Assembly: GCA_965153355.1 (NCBI GenBank)
Contig: OZ231126.1
Coordinates: forward strand, 24,986,001-25,050,000
Source of the DNA: Flaccisagitta enflata
Taxonomy: Eukaryota; Chaetognatha; Sagittoidea; Aphragmophora
Direction: 5' to 3'
Length of the DNA stretch: 64,000 nucleotides
The translations under genes were made by a program, and so were the position numbers. How positions within the stretch are numbered: position 1 is the first letter of the stretch; each line of letters opens with the position of its first letter. A model generated the notes under the pieces. It had not been told where the DNA came from. It ran no database searches and saw only the letters and a program-made list of their open reading frames with translations. This document shows positions 52,500 through 63,983 of the stretch, one piece after another.

Positions 52500-52888
52500 C
52501 GTTGAGAAAAGCGTCTGAACAGACCGACCGACCTTCCGATCGACCAACCGACAAAGCGGTTTATAGATTCAGTTGCACACGACTAAAAAGTGTATTGTCG
52601 CGGACAGAGGGCAGGGGCGTCCACCCAAGAAGTTGGTGTACGCCACTAAAAATAAGGCCAAAAAAGGCATTTTGTTGCGCCCAAAAAGAGGAACTCCCGG
52701 ACCGACCGATTAATGTAATGGAAATAGGATATTTAGAGACTGGTCTTTTGTCTGAAATTTGAATATTAGGCAATAGAGCGAGCAGCTTATTTTACCTTTG
52801 ATTCTTAACGTTATGTGAGACAAAACCACATCGTCAATTTTCTCAACAAGTCACGCGGACAGAGGGCAGGGACGTTCACCACCCCCCT

Positions 52889-52900
<12 letters not shown>
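52500..52900 (+). mobile_element. Worn family A pieces
   Basis: GACCGACCGACC and CAACCGACAAAGC lead to a broken tail GTTGCACACGAC then TAAAAAG (52573-52591). GCGGACAGAGGGCAGGG occurs at 52600 and again at 52855, each with GTCCACC/GTTCACC. Confidence 0.55.

Positions 52901-52962
<62 letters not shown>
52889..52962. repeat. (CA)n microsatellite
   Basis: Uninterrupted CA run. Confidence 0.97.
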
Positions 52963-53204
52963 GACGTGTATTCAGCTCATTGACTTGTGCACTACACTTT
53001 TTATTTTTTATAAGAACTTCATTTTTTTCTAAAGGCTTCATGTTCTTATTTTTTAGACAAAATCAAGCCTTCAATGTTCTTAAAGCGTTCCTAATTCTAC
53101 CGGGTCATCAGCCTGAGATGCCAGATAATGTTAAGCTTTTTCTCTGAGATGCCAAATGCCACGGATTTCAAACTGATTGTCTCTTATAGAGTATAGGTTG
53201 ACGT

Positions 53205-53575
53205 TTTTGTATCAAAATTTCATCAAAATCGGTCAAAAGAGTTTAGACTTATATATATTTAAGAAAACTTCCCTTTTCGCCACTTCTGCTCTTTTTCATC
53301 TAAAACTATAACAGCTTTTTTTCCCATTCTCTCATTTATAACATTTTGTTTCAGAACTGCGAGATTAAATTTCTAATAAAGATGATTTAAAATTAAACTA
53401 CATCAATTTTTTTTTCATACTATAATTCATCTCCAGCTCAAAACAGCTGTTATAGTAAATTAAAATTGCCTTCTTTTCACAATTTTTACTGAAAAATTTT
53501 ATTTATTTATGAAAATAGTACTAAACACTTGTAAATCTAAACTACTTAACTGATTTTGATGAAATTTTGTAGCCG
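53205..53575. mobile_element. Foldback element, about 370 bp
   Basis: TCAAAATTTCATCAAAATCG at 53211 pairs with GATTTTGATGAAATTTTG at 53550. Inside, TAAACTC / TAGTTTAGA, and ACTATAACAGCT against AGCTGTTATAGT, also pair. A family A head (complement, GTGTATCCGGCCTTGTT) abuts its right end at 53575-53591. Confidence 0.7.
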
Positions 53576-53591
53576 TGTATCCGGCCTTGTT

Positions 53592-53790
53592 CAAGTATGA
53601 GAAGATTCTTCATCAGATTTCTCATTTTCAAAAGGTCAGATTTCTTTGGAAGAGGCAAAAAGTACCAAAAAATGTCAAAAAGTTATGTCGTGAACCATCT
53701 GTTCTTGGTCAGTTAATGTAAACAAGCGTCGATAATAATGCTAATCCATAGGCCGCGACAGCGTTGGTGGCAGAAAAAGTAAAATCATTC
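53592..53790. other. Spacer
   Basis: Nothing recognised. Confidence 0.45.
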
Positions 53791-53870
53791 AAAAATGTGA
53801 CCGACCGACCGACCGACGGACGGACGGACCGACAAACCAAGGTGTAGAGTCGCGTGTCCGCGACTAAAAA
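53791..53870 (+). mobile_element. Family A tail fragment
   Basis: TGTGACCGACCGACC, GACGGACGGACC, CAAGGTGTAGA, hairpin GTCGCG-TGTC-CGCGAC (53849-53864), TAAAAA. Confidence 0.8.
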
Positions 53871-54712
53871 CTTTGGGGTTTTAAGACAGAAATATGCTGA
53901 AAATGCTTGAAATTTTATCAAACTTCGAAATCATTTGAAAGCCGAACCCCTCGAGCCAATTCAACGAAATCTTACATGAAATGACGGTAGGTTATTTGCT
54001 TCCAGATAGAACCAATCAGAATTTCTCAAAATGAAGACTTTAGTGGTGATTTCACTTTACTGGTGATGACAGGGTTATAGTGTAAGATCCAGCTGAGGCC
54101 AAATTGAACATGACTAAGGCAACTGAGAATCTGCTAATGTTGGAATAAGAAACATTATGAAAATGCCGTTTTTGAGATCTAAATAATCAATAAGAATGTC
54201 TACAGAAAAATTATTTATTCATCCATCATATTTTGCAGTGAATATGAAAACGAAACAACATTTATACATGCTAATCTACAAATATATCACAATTATGAAG
54301 GTACAATTTTTATGTCTTTTTATTTACTATAAGAAAGCATTGATCAGGAGTGGCTTTTATCCGTTGGCAAAGAATTCTGTAAGTAAAGAATTTTACAGAT
54401 ATATGTAAAAGTAAGAATAAATGTGCTAAAAAAGAGGTTAGGTAAGGTGGGAAAGAAAGAAAAGGAATGCACGCTCACCATATGACGTATTAGAATGAAT
54501 CTTAGTCGGTCCACGTTGTTTAAACTGAAGTCTGTGAATGTCGCATACCGCAGATATTGGATAGAAGATAAAATTTGGCGTCAGATTTTTTTCTTTCTCT
54601 TTTCTGTGTTTTTCGTTCAAACTGACAGAATCTAAAACACTTTGACACTGGCGCAATTAAAATAGAGATCAGGTTATGGCCAATATGCTCGCCTGGTTGG
54701 ATAACAACAAGT
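53871..54712. other. Intergenic, nothing recognised
   Basis: AT-rich; a short plus frame at 54196-54408 lacks any signature. Confidence 0.45.
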
Positions 54713-54772
54713 GAATGGATGAATGAATAATTGAATGAATGAATGAATGAAAGAATGAATGAATGAATGAAC
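54713..54772. repeat. (ATGA)n microsatellite
   Basis: GAATGAAT array of about 60 bp. Confidence 0.93.
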
Positions 54773-54845
54773 GACATAGTGAAAGTGAATGTGGGGAGGC
54801 AAGATAGGTGACAGAATGAAAGAAGCCGTAATCGTCATGCGTGAT

Positions 54846-54945
54846 TTTAACTTATGCGATAGGCCAACAGACTGATAGACCAACCAACCAATGGAACAAT
54901 GGACAGACATGAACTCTTATAGATGTGGGAAGATGCACATGAAAA
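54846..54945 (+). mobile_element. Worn family A tail
   Basis: GCCAACAGACTGATAGACCA, CCAACCAATGG, ACTCTTATAG and AGATGCACATGAAAAG. It supplies the ATG at 54923 that would otherwise look like the start of the next gene. Confidence 0.5.
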
Positions 54946-54977
54946 GAATTTTATATTTTTATACCTTCTCACCACAG

Positions 54978-56458
54978 TCTTGCCTCATTCTCATTCATGC
55001 TCAAATGCACATCGACTCAATATGACTCCTAAGCACTATCAGTCTACACTCAACTATAAGGGAAACGTTTTATCCTCAGAAGAATGCCCTTACTACAAAT
55101 TGAGCGAACAATCACCGACTAAATTGACTTCAGTCCAAAAACCGTGGATTCGATTCCAGTGCACAAATACATATAAATGTGGTGAGCGTGAATGTTCCAG
55201 GCAAGTTAAAACATCTTTTCGTTCTCTTTTTTTTCCATATTTTGTGTGAAATGCACTCGTACACAACGATTGAGACTCTTCGTGCATTTCGCCCTATAGA
55301 GGTTACCGAGATACCAATTTGTTATCTGCGGGCATTTTATCTTTTTTTTTTCATGTTAGAATTCTGAACTTTCGCTCAGATATTCCAGGATTCACCCCCT
55401 GTAAAGTCTCCAACTCTCGACTTTTACAGTAAGTTTTTTAAAAGATTGTATTCGTTTTCATTGAATTGCTCTCATTTACCAATAAAGGCGGCTCACGCCG
55501 TAGGAAAAAACTCATAAGTGTGAGGTTTTGGAATTTATTGTGTTTTGTCTGGTTGGTTGTCTTTTTTTTTTTCTCCGGGCATCTTTTTGGTTTGTTCCAC
55601 TCTCTACATGTGTTTCTCTGTTTGTCCTTTGTTTGCTCGTCTCTTTTTCTCTTTCTCTTTCTCTTTCTCTCTCCCATTCCCATTTTCTCTCTCCCCTTCT
55701 CTCTCTCCCTGTCCCCTTCTCTCATGTAACACGGGGTTACAATATTGTAGCGGACAGGTGGACAGAGGCATCCAACCCCCATCCACACTCCAACACCAAC
55801 CCCCACAGACAAGCATCTAAACCGCTTGTTTTTCCACTTTTCCTCTTGGACGGACAGACGAACTAACAGGCCAATGGATGGACTGATGGAGTTGAAATGA
55901 GAGAGAGACTGTGCTGTAAGGATGCACAATCATCACCTGGGACATTTCAAAGTTCAAATAGACTTTAACTAACTCGATTCCTTGTTTTTGGGAAAAATGT
56001 GAAAAATGTGAAAAAATAAAAAAAGATTTAAAAAATCATAGCTCCAAAACTATCAATTGCACAGAACATCTCCGACAAAACAGTTCCAAGGAGGGAGAGC
56101 CTAAATTTCTTCATTAGTTGACTCAACCAGGTTTTGTCAGAGCTTGCTTTTTCTTTTTTTTATTCAGTTCAAAAATATATCCCATAATATTGCCCAAAAT
56201 AACTAGCTGTAAAGAAGCAGCGCACCCACGTCATAAAAACATCAACGAATCGTCAAGGCAAGGGGGTGATGTCATATTCTGTCATTATTTTGTCATCTCT
56301 GGCCTTCCTAGCATATTCCCAAGCATATAACTTCGTTCGCTGCTCCTCTCCTTTCAGATCATCTACCAGACATGCTGAATAAGTTTCCAGAAATCAAGAA
56401 AACGCAGTTCAAAGACACCCGTAAATTGTGGAAAAGCCTCCAACGAACTGAAAACTAA
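54978..56458 (+). CDS. Probable fragment of a small cysteine-containing gene (2-3 exons)
   Basis: Exon a: acceptor TTCTCACCACAG, then 54978-55181, ending at a GTGAGC donor (phase 1). It encodes LNYKGNVLSSEECPYYKLSE and IRFQCTNTYKC, with no low complexity. Exon c: 56358-56458, behind a strong pyrimidine tract and CTTTCAG, also phase 1, encodes HLPDMLNKFPEIKKTQFKDT, a basic tail and a stop at 56456-56458. These join in frame directly. A 49-bp segment 55380-55428 also has acceptor and GTAAGT donor sites and could be an alternative exon if exon a ends later. The 5' end is unknown: the ATG at 54923 lies in a transposon tail. Family unknown; the cysteines and size suggest a small secreted protein (inference). 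No polyadenylation signal was seen close by. Confidence 0.4.
55470..55520. repeat. Short dispersed module with GGCGGCT-hairpin
   Basis: TTACCAATAAAGGCGGCTCA, CGCCGTAGGAAAAAACTC. Related copies lie at 8306-8345 and, inverted, 38860-38905. The GGCG...CGCC pairing is kept while loop bases vary. It lies inside the putative last intron of the preceding gene fragment. Confidence 0.6.
55725..55905 (+). mobile_element. Family A' element
   Basis: Alternative head GTAACACGGGGTTACAATAT, TGTAGCGGACAGGTGGACAG, GGCATCCAACCCCCATCC, then TTTTCCTCTTGGACGGACAG and a short array. The tail hairpin is lost. Confidence 0.65.
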
Positions 56459-56682
56459 TCATATGAGTCAAATTAAACCAATTCAGATGGTCTATGTGTG
56501 TGATTGATCTGAAAAAAATGTAGAAAATCACCCTTTTGAAAATAGATTTGAACATGGTATAATCAAAAAACTGTCTACGTCGATATCTTTTTGCTTGGAA
56601 ACCATCTCTAAAAGGGAAGAATCTTTTTTTAGATGCTTCTGCCTGGCGTCACCTGAAAGAGGAAAATTAGCTCTTTCTAAGC

Positions 56683-57243
56683 TACACCGTCTTTGGATCG
56701 GAGTGTGAAATGCAAAACCTTTATAGCTCCTAAACTACTTGACAAAAGGTCATGACATTTTCAGTGAATATTGGTAACATGTGACGTTTTTTACATGTGA
56801 AAGCTCAGATCATAATATAGAAAAGGTGAGGGGAAAACAAAATATTGAATGAACATATATTTTTTAAGCAAAATGGCTTTTTTTGACCTGTTTTTTGCGG
56901 AAGGTGCTGTTTTTCTCTCAGAATATGCAGCAAATAGATAATACATAAGTTAACATCTGTCATTGAAAATAAATCCTAGAGTTTTTGTTGAAATGCAAAG
57001 CAATTTCAAGCAGATAAAGACAACTCCTTCCTAAGGAAATGGGGAAAAATTAATCCTAATTAAAAATGGGTTTTCTTTCATTATTTTGTTATCCCCTCAC
57101 CTTTTCTATATTATGATCTGAGCTTTGACATGCAAAAACCGTCACATGTTACCAATATTCACTGAAAATTTCATGACTTTTTTTCTAGTGGTTTAGGAGC
57201 TATAAAGGTTTTGCATTTCACAGTCCGATCCGAAGACGGTGTA
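56683..57243. mobile_element. Foldback element, 561 bp, about 150-bp arms
   Basis: The left arm begins TACACCGTCTTTGGATCGGA and runs through TGCAAAACCTTTATAGCTCC and CAGTGAATATTGGTAACATG to GAAAAGGTGAGGGG; the right arm (57095-57243) is its complement with few mismatches. The middle is unrelated AT-rich sequence. Confidence 0.85.
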
Positions 57244-57810
57244 TTGATTTCATGCATAGTCTCATTCTGCCCCCAAAATGCAGCAACTTTCACAAACGCT
57301 TCATCAAAGAAAGGGAAGTCCGTTTTTCTCTGCAGGACTCAAAAAGATCGAAGGGACTTCGTCTCTTCGACTTTTTTCCAAATGAATTACTTTAACTACA
57401 GATGCGAGATTGGTTTCAAATTAATACAGTTGAACCCCGCTTTGACAGACCCGCCACTAACAAAACTCCGCCTATAATGAATGCAAATTTATAGTCCCTT
57501 TTACATGTTTCTCTTCAGTCTTCATTTCCTTTATTGGCTGTAACAAAATCCCTTGAAATCATTTTCTATTTGCTCTCATTTCTAAATCACCTTAACTACA
57601 GATCCTAGCGTTTAAGGTAGATTTCTTGTTACCCTCAAAATTTCTACAAAAAATTCAGTGAGTAGGAGATCATGAGCTGATTCCAAATCTGTGCCCATTG
57701 CCCTCTTCATCGTCAAGAAGTTGGTCAAAAAAATCAAAACATGTTTACCGCTGGTCGAAAGAATTCTGACAGAGTTGTGAACACCTCAAATCGCATGAGA
57801 AAAAAATTGT
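57244..57810. other. Intergenic, nothing recognised
   Basis: A plus frame at 57211-57477 starts in the foldback arm and has no signature. Confidence 0.45.
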
Positions 57811-57811
57811 C

Positions 57812-57880
57812 TCTCTGTGGATTTGAACGTCCATCCTTCGGAATAGGAAGCGGAAGACTTACCACTGAGCTACCATAGGC
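57812..57880 (-). other. tRNA-like sequence with Pol III A and B boxes
   Basis: On the minus strand, TAGCTCAGTGGTA fits the A box and GTTCAAATC the B box, about 45 bases apart as in a real tRNA. The D, anticodon and T stems pair poorly, so a degenerate tRNA or tRNA-derived SINE head is likelier than a working tRNA gene. Confidence 0.45.
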
Positions 57881-58139
57881 AGTGATGATTAATGAATTAA
57901 TAACTGAATTTTAACTCAGAAATTGATCCTGTAAAAGCCATGTAAGTGATTTCGAAATCAATTCTAACATGCCGCATCTCTGATTATGGTTACTTTGGCT
58001 TGCTGGCATTGACAGTCATCATCAGGCATTCAGGCAATGAACGTTTACACACCATGAAGCCATTCTGCATTCTTTTCATGTTGTCCCTATGTTACGCTGC
58101 CACACCTGATTTCTGGACCGTTACGTTAATGCACATTTC

Positions 58140-58770
58140 TAAAGCAACCACGCTAACGGTGACCTCAGTGACCTAATCGAAGCCTCAGTAACCTCATTGC
58201 GGCCTAAATGACCTCATTACGGCCTCAGCGACTTAACTGCGCGGCATTAGTGACCAAATCATGGCCTCGGCAACCTATTTGCGGCTTCAGTGGCCTAATC
58301 ACAGCCTCAGTGACCTTATCCCGGCAACAGTGACCTGAGCGCAGCCTCAGCAGCCTAATCGCGGCCTCAACAACGTCTTGCCAGCCCCAGCAGCCTCATC
58401 CTCACCTCAGCAACCACATCCTGCCCTCAGAAACCTAAACCCGGCCTCATTAACCCAAACTTATCAACATAATCTTGGCCTCGGTAACCAAATTGATAAC
58501 CTGATCCTGGCCTCGGCAAACTTATCTTGGCCTAAGCACACTAATCCTAGCCTCTCCAACCTGTTCCCAGCCTGAGAAAACATTATCCCGGCCTAAGCAA
58601 CCTTTTCCCGGCCTCAGTAACCTTTTCACAGCCTCAACACCCTAATCCCAGCCTTAGAAACCTAATCCCAATACTCGGCGACCTTATCGCAGCCTCAAAA
58701 TTATAGTCTCAGCCTGATTGACCTAATCCCGGTCTCAGCAACCTGATCCATCCCAACTTAGAGCAACCTA
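58140..58770. repeat. Minisatellite, unit about 21 bp
   Basis: About 28 units of CCTCAGTGACCTAATCGCGG type; GTAACC, GCAACC and CCCGG variants cluster in the right half. Confidence 0.9.
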
Positions 58771-59029
58771 ACCTCATGGACCCAGCCATGGCATCATAGA
58801 TCAAACTAGGTACATATGGAAAAATGATTTGTTAAGAACAATGATTAAACATAAATAAACGAAAACACAAAACATATTCATGAGAATAATATCGCATGCA
58901 CTTTCAAATGTCAAGTTTCCAGATCTACAAAAGAATGGAAGTACTACGTGTTGGTTGGAAAGACTGGCCAACAGACCAATGAACCTAAACAGTTGTATAC
59001 AGAGTGATTTCAATTGATCTGCATCTGTT

Positions 59030-59039
59030 GTAATTGTCG

Positions 59040-59106
<67 letters not shown>
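59030..59106. repeat. (GTT)n microsatellite
   Basis: Perfect TTG run of about 70 bp. Confidence 0.97.
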
Positions 59107-59107
<1 letters not shown>

Positions 59108-59462
59108 ATAACTATTTCTTCCCATTCCTTTTGCCCGAGTTGCATCAGCCTTTTTCCCTCCATCTTGAAAGTCAATTGACGTGTTTTGATTTTATTTGTA
59201 CAAATTGTCTTGGTTGACGCTTTGGCGTAAAAAGTAACACAGTTTCGTGTCTTTATACAGTATAATTCCAGAGCCTTGGAAGCTGCGTCGGCGTCAAACC
59301 CGCCACAGCCAGCACCAAAGAGAGAATGCCATGAATTGTAAAACAAAACTTCATGGCTGTAAACCTGAAAAAAGAGAGAGAGAGAGAGATATGATGGATA
59401 TCGCACTTACATCTAGAGAGCATTATAATAAAAAGAACCGGTATTTTGCTTCCCTTCATTAA
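59107..59462. other. Spacer
   Basis: Short (GA)n at 59371-59388; no gene. Confidence 0.5.
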
Positions 59463-59525
59463 ACAAGGTTGCATAAATGGCTACCTACGTCGCATGCGGG
59501 TGGAAAGGGGCAGGTACAGCAATGT
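59463..59525 (+). mobile_element. Worn family A head
   Basis: ACAAGGTTGCATAAATGGC, CGTCGCATGCGGGTGGAAAG, GGGC match the head and GGGTGGGCAGGGG core with several changes. Confidence 0.5.
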
Positions 59526-59566
59526 GTGTGGGCAGTGGCAGTTATGCACACACAAAAACACAACGC

Positions 59567-59574
59567 GCGCATAT

Positions 59575-59662
<88 letters not shown>
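59567..59662. repeat. (CA)n microsatellite
   Basis: Perfect CA run, directly following the 3' end of the retrotransposon fragment on the minus strand. Confidence 0.97.
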
Positions 59663-59663
<1 letters not shown>

Positions 59664-59664
<1 letters not shown>

Positions 59665-60002
59665 ATATATATAATGATCTTTTATTCGTCACGAAGACAG
59701 TTCATACAACATCATACGTATAGTACTATTCTACATACAAATAAAAGGAAAAAAAAAAGAAACAAAGATTGTATTAAAATAGGATGTAAAAGAGTCAATT
59801 AATCCTCTTCAGAATGTAGGGACCTCAGAAGATTCAATGTGTCGTTTCTAAGAAAAGGCATACAATCAAGAAATTTCTTTGTACGTTTGTGAAAGATCTC
59901 AGTGAGTGAAAGGTAGCCAAGCTCTTGCCTTAAGTGCCGAACACTTTCCCATCGATCTCTGCCAAAAATTCTACGAATACAATCATATATATATATATGC
60001 AC
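59664..60002 (-). mobile_element. 3' end of a non-LTR retrotransposon (5'-truncated)
   Basis: On the minus strand, codons from 60002 to a stop at about 59799 encode CIRRIFGRDRWESVRHLRQE, LGYLSLTEIFHKRTKKFLDC. This matches the conserved C-terminal pattern of LINE reverse transcriptases (an R-I-F-G-x2-RW-S-V block, then LG-L-L and RR-KF). It is followed by a 3' UTR with AATAAAAGATC and then an ATATATAC/TG simple repeat as tail. Everything upstream is missing, as expected for truncated LINE insertion. Confidence 0.75.
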
Positions 60003-60244
60003 ACACGTTTATGTACATGTTCGGTGTTCACGTACAGTAACGGGGCCGGGATCGCGTAGGACGTCTTGCTATTTCTCCATCAACATTTTTTCCGCACAAA
60101 TTTTCCAATCAAGAAGGACATCCAGCGACTTTTCGTCCACAAAGAATTAATAGTCTCTTTGTTAACCCCTGGTCAGCATAGCGCGGCACCTGTAGTGGAG
60201 ATTGTACCATGAACAGAATTTTGCAATGAAATACAAAAACAACC
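60003..60244. other. Spacer
   Basis: Nothing recognised. Confidence 0.5.
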
Positions 60245-61405
<1,161 letters not shown>

Positions 61406-61953
61406 CTTTCTCTCTCCTAATCCTGCTATTCTCAAGACGCCTGCGTGTTCTGAAGTTGAAATGATGTGTGATCGTCCACTCCCGCAGTTTGTTTCAGTAT
61501 TGGCGTTGAATCAATTAAAAAACGAAAAAAAATCATTTAGCTGAAAATGAGAAATGGAGTTCTGTAGCTGCGAATGATGAATGCAAGGAGTCATTTTAGA
61601 GAGGGTTAATATGCGAGCAGCAGACGACGAGAGGATTTACGCAGCATTGATGCTTAGTATCATAGCACGCCCATGCTTATCACTATCTCACTACATTATT
61701 GAACAAATTTTCCCAGCCATATAAGGGTTTGATATTTTTTTGGTGAATACCCTATAGGAGAACACGCACGATGGCAAAATATGATGTCCTTATATGGCTA
61801 TATGAGGAAGATGATTTTTTTTCTCCGCTCGAATAGTCGTCACCAACATGATATTCCATTACTGCATATCAGACCTCATCAGGTGCTCACTAGTAACATC
61901 TTCTCCAATCAGGACTCCACCTTAAGGTGAAAGTTGAGTCGTTGAGCTTGAGG
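61406..61953. other. Intergenic, nothing recognised
   Basis: TATAAGGGTTTGATATTTTT at 61720 and CCTTATATGGCTATATGAGG at 61790 partly pair. No gene. Confidence 0.45.
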
Positions 61954-62198
61954 CATAGTGAATGTATTTGGACGCAAATATCATCGATGGTGAAAATTGA
62001 AATCCGATAATTTTCGATTTGTACTCAAATCTTCATCAGTTCTCTTCCTCTTTCTCTTCCTCTGCCCTTATCTCTCTTCCACTTTATCTTTATATCTTTT
62101 TTCTCATTCCGACTGATGAAGATTTGAGTACAAATCGAAAATTATCGTATTTCAATTTTCACCATCGTTGATATTTGCGTCCAAATACATTCACTATG
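61954..62198. mobile_element. Foldback element, 245 bp, 88-bp arms
   Basis: CATAGTGAATGTATTTGGAC, GCAAATATCATCGATGGTGA and TCGATTTGTACTCAAATC form the left arm. The right arm is the complement with only three or so mismatches. The loop is a CTCTTCCTCT pyrimidine stretch. Confidence 0.88.
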
Positions 62199-62478
62199 AT
62201 CCTAGCGTTGTCTCAAATAAGAAGTATCAAATTATTGTCCACTTCAGACCAATCTGTTATGTGGAGCTCAAACAGTTTGATGTGGATGAGACAGATGAAA
62301 CGTCTTAATAAAAGAAAGAAAACAATCAATTGAGCTGAGGTCCAGCGGATATTACTTTTTGTAGTTAAAATTGATGTCGTAATCAAACTATTCAACTCAA
62401 ACCAATGAAACTTTCAAACAAAAATGTAAATAAAGAAAAGTATAGAGACGTGATTCTCTTGCCCCTAAAAACATTCAT
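62199..62478. other. Spacer downstream of the minus-strand lectin-like exon
   Basis: Nothing recognised. Confidence 0.45.
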
Positions 62479-62484
62479 TTTATT
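62479..62484 (-). terminator. AATAAA polyadenylation signal (minus strand)
   Basis: Lies about 51 bases after the stop codon of the minus-strand exon at 62535, a normal distance for a short 3' UTR. Confidence 0.55.
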
Positions 62485-62534
62485 CAAAGCCCTTGCCTCA
62501 TATTTTCAACTTTAAAAACATTATTATCATGCCT

Positions 62535-62998
62535 TTACCCGTACATTTTGACGTCCACAAACGATACACACCCACAACCAACACCACAACCTCCTCGTCT
62601 TTGTACCGTCTTGATTCCGTAGCACTGGTAGGATCCTTGACGATCGCAGGGAATGTTGATGGTCTTGGTTTGTGCAGGGGCACTGAATCCAAGATCATCC
62701 CAATATCCGAGGTAGTTCCATGCTATGCAATCATCAGACGCAACAACCGTGATCGATTTGGGTGATTGCTCCCCCCAGAGCGAACTTTGTCTAGACGTGA
62801 TGGATATCCTCGAGACAACCTTTTTGTCGTTGAATCTGTACCAAACCGTTGCCGGGACCTGGTTTTGAGCGCTCGCGTATGGTAAGTTGTTGGTTTGCGG
62901 TTTGAAAGCGTTTGCGGCACCATGACTTGAATGCCAAATGCTATCAGCATCAGAATGTCCTTCATATTCAATGAGGCTTGGATTCGTGTCGCATGAAG
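62535..62998 (-). CDS. Terminal exon of a second gene with the lectin gene's C-terminal domain (partial)
   Basis: On the minus strand, acceptor TTTTGACCAG precedes a phase-1 exon from 62998 to a TAA at 62535-62537, about 154 codons. Landmarks: SCDTNP near the start, IWHSSHGAANAF, VWYRFNDKKVVSRISI, PKSITVVASDDCIAW, TINIPCDRQGSYQCYGI, and CVSFVDVKMYG at the end. The order SC-x2-NP, W, Y/W-x-F, S-N/D-D, C-D, Y-x-C-x-G parallels exon 6 of the gene at 25731 (SCRNP, YEFKADDV, FEFIGSND, KFCDV, YACLGVNV). Both are phase-1 terminal exons, so I infer the same discoidin/galactose-binding-like family. Upstream exons are not identified; ATGAAATATG with a GTGAGC donor at about 63066-63083 fits the phase but gives no signal peptide. 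Expected product: secreted binding protein. Confidence 0.7.
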
Positions 62999-63393
62999 CT
63001 GGTCAAAACATGAGAGAGACAGGGTAAGAGTGCTATCATCTTGGTTATCTGCGCGATTTTAGTGCTCACCATATTTCATGTAGGAGGTATATTAGTCGAA
63101 TAGTCGTATGAAATGTTGAAATTCGAGGTTATAGAAATTCAGACTAAAATTGTCTGTGAGTCACAATGCAAATGAAGATGAAATTTGATGTTCAGTCCTT
63201 ATGAACAATTTCAGACAATCATTTTTATCAATATCAAAACCTGTATTTTGTTTTTCACGCTTCTGATTATTTTAGATGTATTTCAAAAAGATTAACCGAC
63301 AGAAATTACTAATTGTTTATGGTTAAAGACAAACATTACTCAACAAAACATGAATATTTCTCACCAAAAAGATAACAAAATTTCAAACAGCTG
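62999..63393. other. Putative intron of the minus-strand gene
   Basis: AT-rich; includes the weak phase-compatible mini-exon candidate near 63075. No CTLD exon was seen before the window ends. Confidence 0.4.
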
Positions 63394-63538
63394 TTGGGTG
63401 AAATTATATCATTACTTGTGGATATAAAATTTTGCATTTTCAAAAACATGGCCCTGTTCTAAAAAGTATTTAGAAAAATGCCATATTTTTGAAAATGCAA
63501 ATTTTTAAATCTCTATGCATAGATAAAATTTCACCCAA
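63394..63538. mobile_element. Foldback element, 145 bp
   Basis: TTGGGTGAAATT...TTTTGCATTTTCAAAAA pairs with TTTTTGAAAATGCAAA...AAATTTCACCCAA around a loop containing GGCCCTG. Confidence 0.85.
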
Positions 63539-63798
63539 GGCATGTCAGATTGGAGAAAGAAATTTTCTTTAAAAAACCAATGTTTTTCTAACATCCATCC
63601 CTATAATTCATAGTTGATATGGACTTTAAATTAATTTCAACTATATTCAACTGTATACAACAATATTTTAACTGTAAACTAATAATTATTTCTGATTAGT
63701 AAAAAAATGCAAATACACAATATTAACAATATTAAAAACAATGAGTTGACTCATGTAATTTCATCTTCGTATGCACTGTGACGTAACCTTAGCAAAAA
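63539..63798. other. AT-rich spacer
   Basis: TTCAACTATATTCAACTGTA-type short repeats; nothing else. Confidence 0.45.
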
Positions 63799-63799
63799 G

Positions 63800-63983
63800 A
63801 ACAAGGCCGGATACACGGCCACCATCGGGTGGGCAGGGGCGGAAATGCGCGTTTTCCTACTTTTCAACTCGATCACCTCTACGGACCGACCGACCAACTG
63901 ACCAACTGACTGACCGACCGACCAACCGACCAACCAACGGACGGACAAAGCCTCATATAGAGTTGCGTGTCCGCAACTAAAAA
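63800..63983 (+). mobile_element. Family A element, full length (best plus-strand copy)
   Basis: Head ACAAGGCCGGATACACGG, CATCGGGTGGGCAGGGGC, GGAAATGCGCGTTTTCC, TTTTCAACTCGATCACC, a GACCGACCAACTGACC array, GGACAAAGCCTCATATAGAG. The tail hairpin GTTGCG-TGTC-CGCAAC (63962-63977) is followed by TAAAAAG. The stem has a T-A pair where most copies have C-G. Confidence 0.87.

Noticed and set aside
55182-55206. GC-AG donor (CCAG then GCAAGT) as the end of exon a of the 55-kb gene fragment
   Set aside because: Its phase does not join in frame to either downstream segment; the GTGAGC donor at 55182 does.
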